A program made the translations under genes and the position numbers. Below are positions 55,089-63,629 of a stretch of 64,000 nucleotides of DNA, one piece after another (position 1 is the first letter of the stretch; each line of letters begins with the position of its first letter). This stretch comes from JAJXWB01 sp046349215 (GTDB lineage Bacteria; Pseudomonadota; Alphaproteobacteria; Rhizobiales; Beijerinckiaceae), in NCBI GenBank assembly GCA_046349215.1, contig JAXMCV010000001.1:496001-560000 (forward strand), in the 5' to 3' direction. The notes under the pieces were generated by a model that was given only the letters and a program-made list of their open reading frames with translations, had not been told where the DNA came from and did not search any database.

Positions 55089-55648
55089 CGCAAACGGGCG
55101 CGCCGACCAGGAAAGCGACGGGCAGGAAGGCCGCGACGCGCGCGAAGCCGGCGCAAGCCGGCGTCGCGATCGGCGCCGACGCCCGCCGTTCGCCCCATGC
55201 GCTCGATCTCGAGAATTACGCCGTCGCCTATCTCACCTGGATCGCCAACAAGGTTTCCAGCAGCGCCTCGACAATCTATCGCAAGCGGTTCGGCGTCGGC
55301 GTCACGGACTGGCGCATCATGGCGCTGCTGGCTGTCGAGCCGTGGATACCGGCCGCGCGCATTTCCGAGGTCATCGGCTTCGACAAGGCGGTCATCAGCC
55401 GCAGCCTTGCCTTCATGCAGGAACGCGGCCTCGTCGAGACGCGTTTCCACGACAACAATTTCCGGCGGCAGTTCGTGGCGCTCACCAGGGAAGGCCTGGC
55501 GCTGCACGACCGCATCGTCGAGGTTGCGCGCGAGCGCGAGGAATTTCTGCTCTCCGACCTCAGCGACGAGGAGCGGCGGACAGCCATCCGCCTGCTCGCA
55601 AAGATCCACGCGCGCGCGTCCCAACTGACCGGAATCGGGGACACATGA
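55085..55648 (+). CDS. MarR-family regulator
   Basis: The 187-residue protein has a basic, low-complexity N-terminus (~1-35, many Ala/Lys/Arg) and a MarR winged-helix core: GVTDWRIMALLAVEP, ISEVIGFDKAVISRSLAFMQERGLVE in part, and VALTREGLALHDRI. MarR regulators of this type (CouR-like) sense aromatic acids or their CoA esters. It lies inside the operon, overlaps both neighbours (55085-55088; 55645-55648), and probably represses the promoter at 52534-52562. Confidence 0.92.
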   Translation: MTQTGAPTRKATGRKAATRAKPAQAGVAIGADARRSPHALDLENYAVAYLTWIANKVSSSASTIYRKRFGVGVTDWRIMALLAVEPWIPAARISEVIGFDKAVISRSLAFMQERGLVETRFHDNNFRRQFVALTREGLALHDRIVEVAREREEFLLSDLSDEERRTAIRLLAKIHARASQLTGIGDT

Positions 55649-57018
55649 GAGCAGTCCGGCAATGGAGCGTGAGGCGCGCCGCCGGACTAGAAAGGCTCTA
55701 CAAAGCCTTCGCCAGATGGGCTCCCCTCCTGGGGCCAGCGGCGACTTATATCGGCCCTGAACGGGCGGAGCGGCTGCTGTCGCCGATCGAGCGGCACGCC
55801 AAGGGCTTCATGTTCGACTGCCGCATGTGCGGCACCTGCGTGCTGCGCAAGACCGGCATGGCGTGCCCGACCAATTGCGGCAAGGCGATGCGCAACGGCC
55901 CGTGCGGCGGCGTACGCGCCGACGGCGGCTGCGAGATCGACGCCGGCATGCGCTGCGTGTGGCTCGAGGCGATGGACGGCGCCGCGCGCATCAAGGACGG
56001 CGCGCAGCAGGCCCTGCCGCCGATCGACTTTTCACGAACCGGACGGTCCACGTGGATCAAGGTGATCGAGGGCGCGCCTGCGCCCGCGCAACCTTCGCCA
56101 CCCGCCCCGCGCGAAAGGCCGGTACACGCCTTCGAGGCGGCCTGCCGTTCGGGCCGCTTCGTGACGACGGTGGAAATCGCGCCGCCGGATTCCGCCGATC
56201 CCGGCGCCCTGCTCGCGCGGGCGAAGCTGTTCGAGGGGCTCGCCGACGCGGTCAACATCACGGACGGCGCCGGCGGCAATTGCCACATGTCGAGCGCGGC
56301 GGCTGCAGCGATCCTGGCCGCGCACGGCCACACGCCGGTCTGCCAGATCGCCTGCCGCGACCGCAACCGCATTGCAGTCCAGGGCGATATCCTCGGCGCC
56401 GCCGCGCTCGGGGTTCGCAACATCCTTTGCCTGACCGGCGACGACGTGAGCCAGGGCGACCATCCGCAGGCCAAGCCCGTCTTCGACCTGGACGCCGTCG
56501 GCCTTCTCGCCATTGCGCGCGACATGCGCGACCGCGGCGTCTTCGCGTCAGGCCGCAGGCTCGAGACGCCGCCGGACCTGTTCATCGGCGCCACGGCCAA
56601 TCCTTTCGTGCCGCCCTTCGAGGATCGCGTCGCCAACCTGCGCCTGAAGATCGAGGCGGGCGCGCAATTCATCCAGACGCAATTCTGCTTCGACCTCGAC
56701 ATGCTCAACCGTTTCATGGACGCGGCGCGCAGGGAGGGCCTGCACGAACGGGCGCGCATCATCGTGGGGGTCGGCACTTTGAGCAGCGTCAAGGCGCTGC
56801 GCTGGATGGCCCATCATGTTCCGGGCGTACATATCCCGGAATCCGTCCTCGCCCGCATCGCGAATGCGGCCGACCAGAAGGCGGAAGGGCTCGCCGTTCT
56901 CGTGGAAACCATCCGCGCGCTGCGCGGCATCGAAGGCGTCGCGGGCGTCCATCTGATGGGACACCGCAACGAAGCCACGCTCGCGGAGGCGATCGTGCAA
57001 TCGGGCCTGCGCGCATGA
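55645..57018 (+). CDS. Fused MetV-type zinc/cysteine domain and MetF-type methylene-THF reductase
   Basis: The 457-residue protein joins two parts that are separate subunits (MetV and MetF) in acetogens. Residues ~40-110 are the cysteine-rich MTHFR C-terminal-type domain, with Cys59, 62, 65, 74, 78, 87, 96 and 104 (FDCRMCGTCVLRK, CPTNCGK, GPCGGV). Residues ~160-457 are the flavoprotein TIM barrel (TTVEIAPPDSAD, NITDGAGGN, CLTGDD, FIGATANPF, QTQFCFDLD). It interconverts methyl- and methylene-tetrahydrofolate. In this operon the likely direction is oxidation of methyl-THF made from demethylation. It overlaps the MarR stop by 4 bases. Confidence 0.9.
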   Translation: MRAVRQWSVRRAAGLERLYKAFARWAPLLGPAATYIGPERAERLLSPIERHAKGFMFDCRMCGTCVLRKTGMACPTNCGKAMRNGPCGGVRADGGCEIDAGMRCVWLEAMDGAARIKDGAQQALPPIDFSRTGRSTWIKVIEGAPAPAQPSPPAPRERPVHAFEAACRSGRFVTTVEIAPPDSADPGALLARAKLFEGLADAVNITDGAGGNCHMSSAAAAAILAAHGHTPVCQIACRDRNRIAVQGDILGAAALGVRNILCLTGDDVSQGDHPQAKPVFDLDAVGLLAIARDMRDRGVFASGRRLETPPDLFIGATANPFVPPFEDRVANLRLKIEAGAQFIQTQFCFDLDMLNRFMDAARREGLHERARIIVGVGTLSSVKALRWMAHHVPGVHIPESVLARIANAADQKAEGLAVLVETIRALRGIEGVAGVHLMGHRNEATLAEAIVQSGLRA

Positions 57019-57055
57019 GACGCGCTGGCGCGGGGAGTTGGGTTGGGAGGGATTG

Positions 57056-57718
57056 ATGAGCGACATGAGCGAACAGGAAGCCCGCCTCGTCGGCCATCTG
57101 GCCGAGATGGAAGAGGACGAGGGGCTCGAACTGGCCAAGAAGATGCTGCTCGAGGAAGGCGCCGATCCGATGCGCGTCCTCGAATTGTGCCGCGCGGCGA
57201 TGGACATCGTCGGCAAGAAGTTCGAGGACGGCGAATATTTCCTGCCTGAACTGGTGCTCGCCGGCGAGATGCTCGATTCCATCGGCGCCATCGCCAAGCC
57301 GCTGATCAAGAGCGCGCCAGGCGAGGAACCGCGCAAGCTCGGCAAGGTGCTGATCGGCACGGTGCACGGCGACCTGCACGACATCGGCAAGAACATCGTC
57401 AGCTTCATGCTCGACATCAACGGCTTCGACGTGAAGGACATCGGCATCGACGTGCCTGCCGCGAAATTCGTGTCCGAGATCGAGAGCTACAGGCCCGACG
57501 TCGTCGGTCTTTCCGGCTTCCTGACGCTCGCCTTCGATTCCATGAAGGAAACGATCGCCACGATCGACAAGGCGGGCCTGCGCAAGGACATCAAGATCAT
57601 GATCGGCGGCGGCCAGATCGACGAGACGGTGCGCGCCTATACCGGCGCCGACGCTTTCGGCGTCAATGCGGTGGAAGCCGTTTCGCTGTGCAAGGGCTGG
57701 ACGGGGGTCAACGCATGA
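57056..57718 (+). CDS. Corrinoid-binding methyl carrier protein (MtvC/MtbC type)
   Basis: The 220-residue protein has a helical cap (~1-90, B12-binding 2) and a Rossmann-like B12 domain with the cobalt-ligand motif DLHDIGKN (His108 in D-x-H-x-x-G), then GLSGF and GGGQIDE (base-tail pocket, S-x-L and GG). Such proteins carry the methyl group between methyltransferase I and the THF methyltransferase. The start at 57056 has GGGAGGGA 3 bases upstream, the strongest ribosome site of the operon, as expected for a carrier needed in excess. It overlaps the UroD-like gene by 4 bases. Confidence 0.94.
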   Translation: MSDMSEQEARLVGHLAEMEEDEGLELAKKMLLEEGADPMRVLELCRAAMDIVGKKFEDGEYFLPELVLAGEMLDSIGAIAKPLIKSAPGEEPRKLGKVLIGTVHGDLHDIGKNIVSFMLDINGFDVKDIGIDVPAAKFVSEIESYRPDVVGLSGFLTLAFDSMKETIATIDKAGLRKDIKIMIGGGQIDETVRAYTGADAFGVNAVEAVSLCKGWTGVNA

Positions 57719-58980
57719 GCGCGCTCGCCGAAACAACGACGGCGGCGCAGGCCGCCTACGATGCGCGCTGGAAGCGCATCATGGATTGCGTGGCGCTGCG
57801 CCAGCCCGACCGCATGCCGGTCACCATGTTCGGCACGTTCTGGCTCGCCAAATACGCAGGCGTTTCCTACAAGCAGCTGATGTACGACCTCGACGGCACG
57901 GCGGCGATCGCCGAACGCGCCGTGCTGGATCTCGATCCCGATACGGTCAGTCCGCTCGTGCTGCAGACCGCGATGGGGCCGATGCTCGACGCGGTCGGCT
58001 ACAAGCAGCTGCAATGGCCGGGAAACGGCGTCGGCGACAACCAGCCCTACCAGTACCTCGACCGCGAATACATGCCGCCCGAGGAATACGACGACTTCCT
58101 GTTCGATCCGACCGGCTATTATCTGCGCGTCTATCTGCCGCGCATCATGGGCGCCTTCGAAGGCTTCTCGGAATTTCCGAACATCGCCGGCGGTTTCTAT
58201 TTCCGGCTGTTCGGCAATATCAGGGGCTTCCTCAGCCCGGCGCTGCAGAAGTCATGGGCGCAGGTGCTGAACGCGGCGCAGGTCAGCCAGCAGCTCGCAG
58301 ACCGCAACGGCCGGTTCATCGCGCGCATGGCCGAGCTCGGCTATCCCATGGGCAATATCGCGACATCGGGCGCGCCATTCGACGTGCTCGGCGACTATTT
58401 CCGCGGCGCGCGCGGCATCCTCACCGACATGCGTCGGCGCGGCGACAAGCTGCTGGAAGCCTGCGACAAGATGCGGCGGCTTCTGGTCGCCCAGGTCGTG
58501 CCGGCGGCCAAGGCGTCGGGCAATCCGATCGTCTTCATCCCGCTGCACTGGGCGCCTGACGCCTTCATGTCGCAGGACCAGTTCAAGACCTACTGGTGGC
58601 CGTCGTTCCGGCAGCTGATGCTGGACCTCATCGCCGAGGACCTGATCCCGATGCCGATGTGGGAATCCGATTGCACGAAGCGGCTGGAGATCATCAGGGA
58701 CATTCCCGCCGGCAAGGCGATCTACTGGTTCGAGCGCGCAGACATCGTCAAGGCGCGCGAAGTGCTGGGCGACGTCGTCGCCTTGCGCGGAAACGTATCG
58801 CCCTCGACGCTGACGACCGGCACGCCCGAGGATGTCGACGCGGCGGTGAAATACATCGTCGACAATGTCCACAACAAGGGCGGCCGCATCATCCTCGACG
58901 CCGCCTTCGGCCTGCCGGACGAGACGCCGGTCGAGAACGTCCGCGCCATGTTCAGCGCCGCGCGGAAATACGCGGGCTGA
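57715..58980 (+). CDS. UroD-family methyltransferase I (candidate substrate demethylase)
   Basis: The 421-residue protein belongs to the uroporphyrinogen decarboxylase-like methyltransferases. N-terminal RIMDCVALRQPDRMPV is typical of the family, and FGTFWLAKYAG and IPLHWAPDAFMSQDQFKTYWWPSFRQL-type segments recall O-demethylase methyltransferases such as MtvB. Methyltransferase I takes the methyl from the substrate to the cobalt of the adjacent corrinoid protein. The HxC-x(n)-C zinc motif of MtaA/MtbA is not present; a cysteine in MWESDCTKR and His in PLHW are the obvious candidates. The substrate is not known; the P450 and receptor next door suggest a methoxylated aromatic. Confidence 0.85.
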   Translation: MSALAETTTAAQAAYDARWKRIMDCVALRQPDRMPVTMFGTFWLAKYAGVSYKQLMYDLDGTAAIAERAVLDLDPDTVSPLVLQTAMGPMLDAVGYKQLQWPGNGVGDNQPYQYLDREYMPPEEYDDFLFDPTGYYLRVYLPRIMGAFEGFSEFPNIAGGFYFRLFGNIRGFLSPALQKSWAQVLNAAQVSQQLADRNGRFIARMAELGYPMGNIATSGAPFDVLGDYFRGARGILTDMRRRGDKLLEACDKMRRLLVAQVVPAAKASGNPIVFIPLHWAPDAFMSQDQFKTYWWPSFRQLMLDLIAEDLIPMPMWESDCTKRLEIIRDIPAGKAIYWFERADIVKAREVLGDVVALRGNVSPSTLTTGTPEDVDAAVKYIVDNVHNKGGRIILDAAFGLPDETPVENVRAMFSAARKYAG

Positions 58981-58984
58981 ACGG

Positions 58985-59665
58985 GTGTCGACCGTACGGG
59001 CCTTCGACGCGCTGAAACAGGTCGCCGCGACCGAACCGCCCGGCCTGACCGCCGCGCGGCGCCGCTTCCGCGAGGAGGCCATCGCGCTTGCGCGCGCCGG
59101 CGGCCTCGGACGCGCGCGCTTCACCTACCGGATCGTCGCGCTCGATGCGCCGGCCGCCGAACTGCTGCAGGCGGGCGGCGAGGCGTTCTATGCGCCGCGC
59201 ATGTTGCCCGCCTCGGGCGAACTGACCGCGCTCGCCTTCGGCGTCTGCACGCTCGGCGACGCGCTCGTGACGGCGGTTCGCGACCTGTTCGCGCAACGCA
59301 GGATGTCGCTGGCGCTGGCGCTCGACACGCTGGGCAACCAGATGCTGATGGAGACGTCGCGGCGGCTGCAGGACCGCATCCTCGCCGATGTTGGCAAACG
59401 CGGCCTGACCATGGCCGGGGAATTGCGCGCCGGCGACCCGGGCCTGGCGCTCGACGCGCAGCCGGCCGTCGCGCGCCTCGCCGGCGCCGCCGACATCGGC
59501 GTCCGTACGACCGCGTCGCTGGCGCTGGAGCCCTCCAAATCGGCGACCGTCATGTTCGGCGTCGGACGCGATCTGCCGCCGGCCCTGTGGTCGCGCTGCG
59601 ACGAATGCCGCTCGCTCAAGACCTGCGCGGTCGCCCTGCGCGCCGCCGCCGTCGCGCCGGTCTGA
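58985..59665 (+). CDS. MetH activation-domain-like protein
   Basis: The 226-residue protein matches the stand-alone 'vitamin B12-dependent methionine synthase activation domain' family, with DIGVRTTASLALEPSKSATV as the core (IGIRLTES in MetH) and a C-terminal cysteine cluster CDECRSLKTC (C-x2-C-x5-C). Its companions are corrinoid reactivators, which suggests an accessory role in corrinoid reduction. The GTG start at 58985 is 4 bases after the UroD-like stop; the ORF upstream of it overlaps that gene. The cofactor, SAM or iron, is unknown. Confidence 0.75.
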   Translation: MSTVRAFDALKQVAATEPPGLTAARRRFREEAIALARAGGLGRARFTYRIVALDAPAAELLQAGGEAFYAPRMLPASGELTALAFGVCTLGDALVTAVRDLFAQRRMSLALALDTLGNQMLMETSRRLQDRILADVGKRGLTMAGELRAGDPGLALDAQPAVARLAGAADIGVRTTASLALEPSKSATVMFGVGRDLPPALWSRCDECRSLKTCAVALRAAAVAPV

Positions 59666-59672
59666 GGCGCCC

Positions 59673-61484
59673 ATGCACGACAGGCCGACGACGCCGCGCC
59701 ATCACCGCATCCGCTTCCTGCATCTCGACCGCGAGATCGAATGCGCTGGCGACGAGACGGTCTTTCACGCCGCACGGCGCACCGGCGTGCGCATCGTCGG
59801 CGCGTGCGGCGGTCGCGGCGCCTGCGGCTCGTGCATGGTGCGCGCGCACGACGGCCGGCTGACCGACGATTCCGGCGCCGAGATCGCCGGCGGCAGGAAA
59901 TGGATCCACGCCTGTCGCGCGCGGCCTAGAGCCGATTGCGCCATCGAGATCGCGCCGCGTTCGCTCGCAGCCGTCACGCGCGCCGACGTGCATGCGCAGG
60001 ACGCCATGCAGCCGCCGGCGCCCGCGCCGGCAGTCGTCTTCGAGGATGTGAGCGTTCCGGCGGCGACGCTGCACGACCATGCCGACGATTATTCGCGCGT
60101 CCGGCGCGCCCTGCGCGCGCGCATCGCTGCGATCGACATCGAGGCCGCCCGCGCTCTGCCGCAGGCCCTGCGCGACAACGACTGGTCGGCCCGCATTTTC
60201 GCGCGCGACGACCGGATCGTCGGCGTCGCCGCGCCCGGCCGCCGCAGCGTCGGCCTCGCCATCGACCTCGGCACGACCAACGTGGTCGGCTTTCTGCTCG
60301 ACCTTTCGACCGGCGAGCGACTGGCGAGCCTGGGCATCGAAAATCCGCAGGTCGCCTGGGGCGCCGATCTCGTCAGCCGCATCAATCACGCCGCGGCGAC
60401 GCGCAAGCAGCAGGACGAATTGCAGGCCGCCGCCCGCACGGCGATCAACGCGCTCGCCCACGACCTCGCGCAGGCGGTCGGGTTGCGGGCCGACGATGTC
60501 CGCGACGTCGCGGTCTGCGGCAACACGGCGATGCAGCATCTCCTGCTCGGCCTGCCGGTGCGCCAACTCGGCCGGGCGCCTTTCGTCGGCGCGCTGCACG
60601 ATGCTGTCGAGGTTTCGGCAAGCGACATCGGCCTGCGCCTGGCGCCGGGCGCCATGGCGCATGTCGCGGCGAACATCGGCGGCTTCGTCGGCTCGGACCA
60701 TGTCGCCGCCCTGCTCGCGACACGCCAGCGCTGGCAGGGCGAGGGCGTTTCGCTGGTCATGGACATCGGCACGAATACGGAAATCTCGCTCATACGCGGC
60801 GACGAAATCGTGTCGGCTTCCTGTCCCTCGGGACCGGCGCTCGAGGGCGGGCACATTTCCTGCGGCATGCGCGCCGCCGACGGCGCCATCGAGCGCGTGA
60901 CGGTCGAAGGCGGGCGCCTGCGCATTGCGACCATCGCCGATGCGGCGCCGGTCGGCGTCTGCGGCTCCGGCATTCTCGACGCCATCGCCGCCGGCCTGCG
61001 GCTCGGGCTGATCGACGGCGGCGGCCGCATCCGCGACGGCCATCCCGATGTCGTGTCCGACGGCGCGCGGCGCGCCATCCGGCTTTCGCAAGAGGTCATC
61101 GTCTCGCAAAACGACATCCGCGCGGTGCAGCTCGCGAAGGCCGCCGTCCGCACCGGCGTCGACCTGCTGCTCGAGCGGATGGGCATCGCGGAACAGGCGA
61201 TCGACCGCTTCGTTCTCGCCGGCGCATTCGGCGCCTATATCGATCTCGGCAGCGCCGCGGACATCGGTCTCGTCCCGCCGCTTTCGCGTGAAAAATTCGA
61301 ACAGGTCGGCAATGCGGCGGGCGTCGGCGTGGCGCGCATGCTCGTCTCGACGCGCGAGCGCGACCTGGCGCGCGCCATCGCGGCGCGCTGCGCCTATGTC
61401 GAACTCTCGACCAACCCCGGATTCCAGAAGCGATTCATGAAGAACATCGGCTTCGAGGCCGCACGGAAGGAACGCCTGCCATGA
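59673..61484 (+). CDS. ATP-dependent corrinoid reactivator with 2Fe-2S domain (RACE/RamA-type)
   Basis: The 603-residue protein reduces the inactive Co(II) corrinoid back to Co(I) using ATP. The N-terminal ferredoxin-like domain has Cys45, 51, 54 and 81 (ACGGRGACGSC, HACRAR). A linker follows, and the ASKHA ATPase starts at ~195 with the phosphate motif DLGTTN (198-203), CGNTAMQHLL and DIGTNTEISLI. The layout matches the RACo/RACE activators of acetogen methyltransferases (DUF4445). The start at 59673 is 7 bp after the preceding gene. It is the strongest proof that the operon really runs corrinoid chemistry. Confidence 0.92.
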   Translation: MHDRPTTPRHHRIRFLHLDREIECAGDETVFHAARRTGVRIVGACGGRGACGSCMVRAHDGRLTDDSGAEIAGGRKWIHACRARPRADCAIEIAPRSLAAVTRADVHAQDAMQPPAPAPAVVFEDVSVPAATLHDHADDYSRVRRALRARIAAIDIEAARALPQALRDNDWSARIFARDDRIVGVAAPGRRSVGLAIDLGTTNVVGFLLDLSTGERLASLGIENPQVAWGADLVSRINHAAATRKQQDELQAAARTAINALAHDLAQAVGLRADDVRDVAVCGNTAMQHLLLGLPVRQLGRAPFVGALHDAVEVSASDIGLRLAPGAMAHVAANIGGFVGSDHVAALLATRQRWQGEGVSLVMDIGTNTEISLIRGDEIVSASCPSGPALEGGHISCGMRAADGAIERVTVEGGRLRIATIADAAPVGVCGSGILDAIAAGLRLGLIDGGGRIRDGHPDVVSDGARRAIRLSQEVIVSQNDIRAVQLAKAAVRTGVDLLLERMGIAEQAIDRFVLAGAFGAYIDLGSAADIGLVPPLSREKFEQVGNAAGVGVARMLVSTRERDLARAIAARCAYVELSTNPGFQKRFMKNIGFEAARKERLP

Positions 61485-62371
61485 CCGCACCCCAGGGCTT
61501 CGCCATCCAGATCATCGGCGAAAGGATCAATCCCGGCTTCAAGAGCACCAAAGCCCTTTTCGACAACGAGGACATCGCCGGAATCCAGGCGCTTGCCGTC
61601 AAGCAGGCCGACGCCGGCGCGAAATATCTCAACGTCAACATCGGGGCGCGCGCGCTGACCGATCCCGCCTTCATGGCGACGGTAATCAAGGCGATCCAGC
61701 AGGTGGTGTCTATCCCTCTGTCCTTCGACTTTCCGAGCGCCGATGTGCAGAAGGTCTGTCTGGAAGCCTACGACCGCGGCAAGGCCGGCGGCGCGGCGCC
61801 GATCGTCAATTCGATCACCGAGCACCGCTGGGACCTGATGGACCTGTACAGGTCCCATGGTCCGTTCAAGGTCGTCCTCATGGCGTCCGAACGCGTCGAG
61901 GACGGACAGGCGAAGGGCAACAAGACCGCGCAGGAGATCTACGACACGGCGCGTCGCTGCGCCCTGCGGCTGCATCGCGACTACGGCATGCCGTTCGACG
62001 ATATCTTTCTGGACATGTCGGTCAGCGCCATCATCGCCGACACGACCGGCCTCAACCGCGCGACGCTCGACGCCATCAGGCTGATCGGCACCGACGCGGA
62101 TCTGGAGGGCGTGCACATGATGGGCGGGCTCTCCAACATCGGCCAGCAATTGCCGCCGAAGGCCGCCGACGGATCGGAACTGAAGCACGCGCTGGAATGC
62201 GCCTTCCTCACCATCGCCAATCCCGCCGGGTTCGATACGGTGCTCGGCACGCCGTGGCGCGGCTATCACCCGTTGCCCGAGGACAATTACGTGCTCACGG
62301 CCTACCGCAACTTTCTCGAGCAGACCGGCAGCAACGCGCTGCGCGCCGTGCGCAAGTTCTACAAGGCCTGA
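61481..62371 (+). CDS. Methyl-THF:corrinoid methyltransferase (MtvA/AcsE/MeTr type)
   Basis: The 296-residue protein has a pterin-binding (DHPS-like) TIM barrel: IIGERINPGFKSTKALFDN, DAGAKYLNVNIGARALTD, PLSFDFPSADV and VNSITEHRWD. It moves the methyl group from the corrinoid protein to tetrahydrofolate (methyltransferase II) in demethylation operons, or the reverse in acetogenesis. It overlaps the RACE gene by 4 bases. Together with the UroD-like protein and the corrinoid carrier it completes the MT-I, carrier, MT-II set. Confidence 0.92.
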   Translation: MTAPQGFAIQIIGERINPGFKSTKALFDNEDIAGIQALAVKQADAGAKYLNVNIGARALTDPAFMATVIKAIQQVVSIPLSFDFPSADVQKVCLEAYDRGKAGGAAPIVNSITEHRWDLMDLYRSHGPFKVVLMASERVEDGQAKGNKTAQEIYDTARRCALRLHRDYGMPFDDIFLDMSVSAIIADTTGLNRATLDAIRLIGTDADLEGVHMMGGLSNIGQQLPPKAADGSELKHALECAFLTIANPAGFDTVLGTPWRGYHPLPEDNYVLTAYRNFLEQTGSNALRAVRKFYKA

Positions 62372-62373
62372 CG

Positions 62374-63531
62374 ATGGCGAGCCTGCGCCTCCTCGCCGAC
62401 AGCTATTTCGACGGCGTCGCCGAACACGCGCCCGAACACGGGCCGTATCTGATCTCGATCGACGGCGGAATCATCCGCTCCATTGCGAAAGGCGCCGCCG
62501 ATGCGGGATGCGATGCGCGCGCCGCCTTCGTCATGCCGGGACTGGTCGAGGCGCATGCGCATCTGTTCCTCGACGGCGGGGAACTCGATTTCGACAAGCG
62601 CAACGCCTACCTCGCCGCGCCGAAGGACGAGATGCTGCAGGTGGCGCGCGAAAACGTCGCGCGCAGCCTTGCGGCGGGCGTCACGCTGGTCCGCGACGCC
62701 GGCGACCGCTATGGCGTCAACGATGCGATCCGCGCGGAGCAGGCTGGCGGGAAGCTGCGCGTGCGGTCGCCGGGCCTCGGCGTCAAGCGGCCGAAGCGCT
62801 ACGGCGGCTTCATGGCGCGTGACATCGAGGCGGGGGACGACGTCGCGGCCATTGTCGCCGGGATGGCGGCGACGGCCGACGACATCAAGATCATCCTGAC
62901 GGGCATCATCGATTTCGTCGCGGGCGAGGTGAAGGGCGCGCCGCAATTCAACGAGGAGGAATTGCGGGCGATCGTCGGCGCGGCGCATGCGCGCGGCAGG
63001 AAGACCTTCGCCCATTGCAGCGGGCTCGAGGGCCTGCAGGTCGCAGTCGCCGCAGGCGTCGATTCCATCGAGCACGGCTTCTTCATGACGTCCGAAATTA
63101 TCGATGTCATGGCCGGGAAAGGCGTGGCCTGGGTTCCGACCGTGTCGCCGGTTCATTTCCAGTGGGCGCGACCCGAACTCGCGGGCTGGGACGCCAGCAC
63201 GATCGGCAACCTCCGCCGCATCCTCGACAGCCACGCCGAACACATCGGTCTGGCGCAGGCCAGAGGCGTCAACCTCGTCGCGGGCTCGGACGCAGGCAGC
63301 CCCGGCGTCGTGCACGGCGCCGCGCTCGTCGACGAGATCGAACATTTCCTCGGCGCGGGCCTGTCGATGGCGGCGGCGCTCGAAGCGGCGACATCGCGAC
63401 CGCGCAGACTGTGGGGCCTGGGTTCGGGCCGGCTGGCGGCGGGCGAAGACGCCGACATGATCGCGCTCGCCGGTTCGCCGTTCGTCGATGCGGGAAACCT
63501 GCGCAAGGCCTGCGTCGGCGTCTTCCGCTGA
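62374..63531 (+). CDS. Amidohydrolase-superfamily protein
   Basis: The 385-residue metal-dependent hydrolase has HAHLF (~66-70), IILTGIIDF, AHCSGLEG, EHGFFM and a late Asp in GSDAGSPG. The metal-site set resembles the imidazolonepropionase/prolidase branch. It follows the MeTr gene by 2 bp and is the last gene of the operon, so its product is expected to act on the same substrates. A role in THF-carbon handling (for example cyclohydrolase) or in removing an amide from the methyl donor are both possible. No substrate can be named. Confidence 0.82.
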   Translation: MASLRLLADSYFDGVAEHAPEHGPYLISIDGGIIRSIAKGAADAGCDARAAFVMPGLVEAHAHLFLDGGELDFDKRNAYLAAPKDEMLQVARENVARSLAAGVTLVRDAGDRYGVNDAIRAEQAGGKLRVRSPGLGVKRPKRYGGFMARDIEAGDDVAAIVAGMAATADDIKIILTGIIDFVAGEVKGAPQFNEEELRAIVGAAHARGRKTFAHCSGLEGLQVAVAAGVDSIEHGFFMTSEIIDVMAGKGVAWVPTVSPVHFQWARPELAGWDASTIGNLRRILDSHAEHIGLAQARGVNLVAGSDAGSPGVVHGAALVDEIEHFLGAGLSMAAALEAATSRPRRLWGLGSGRLAAGEDADMIALAGSPFVDAGNLRKACVGVFR

Positions 63532-63551
63532 CGCGGCGGCGTCAAAACAAA

Positions 63552-63571
63552 AGGGCGCCGGAAGGCGCCCT
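63552..63571 (-). terminator. Rho-independent terminator, mainly for hupB
   Basis: AGGGCGCC-ggaa-GGCGCCCT forms an 8-bp stem. On the minus strand it is followed by TTTTGTTTTGAC, a T-rich tail, so it terminates hupB. On the plus strand there is no T run, but the hairpin lies 20 bp after the amidohydrolase and may be bidirectional. Confidence 0.85.
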
Positions 63572-63629
63572 CGTCGGCTGGACCGCAGGGAGCGTTGCGC
63601 TCCCGGCAATCCGTCGCCTGCGTGATCGA

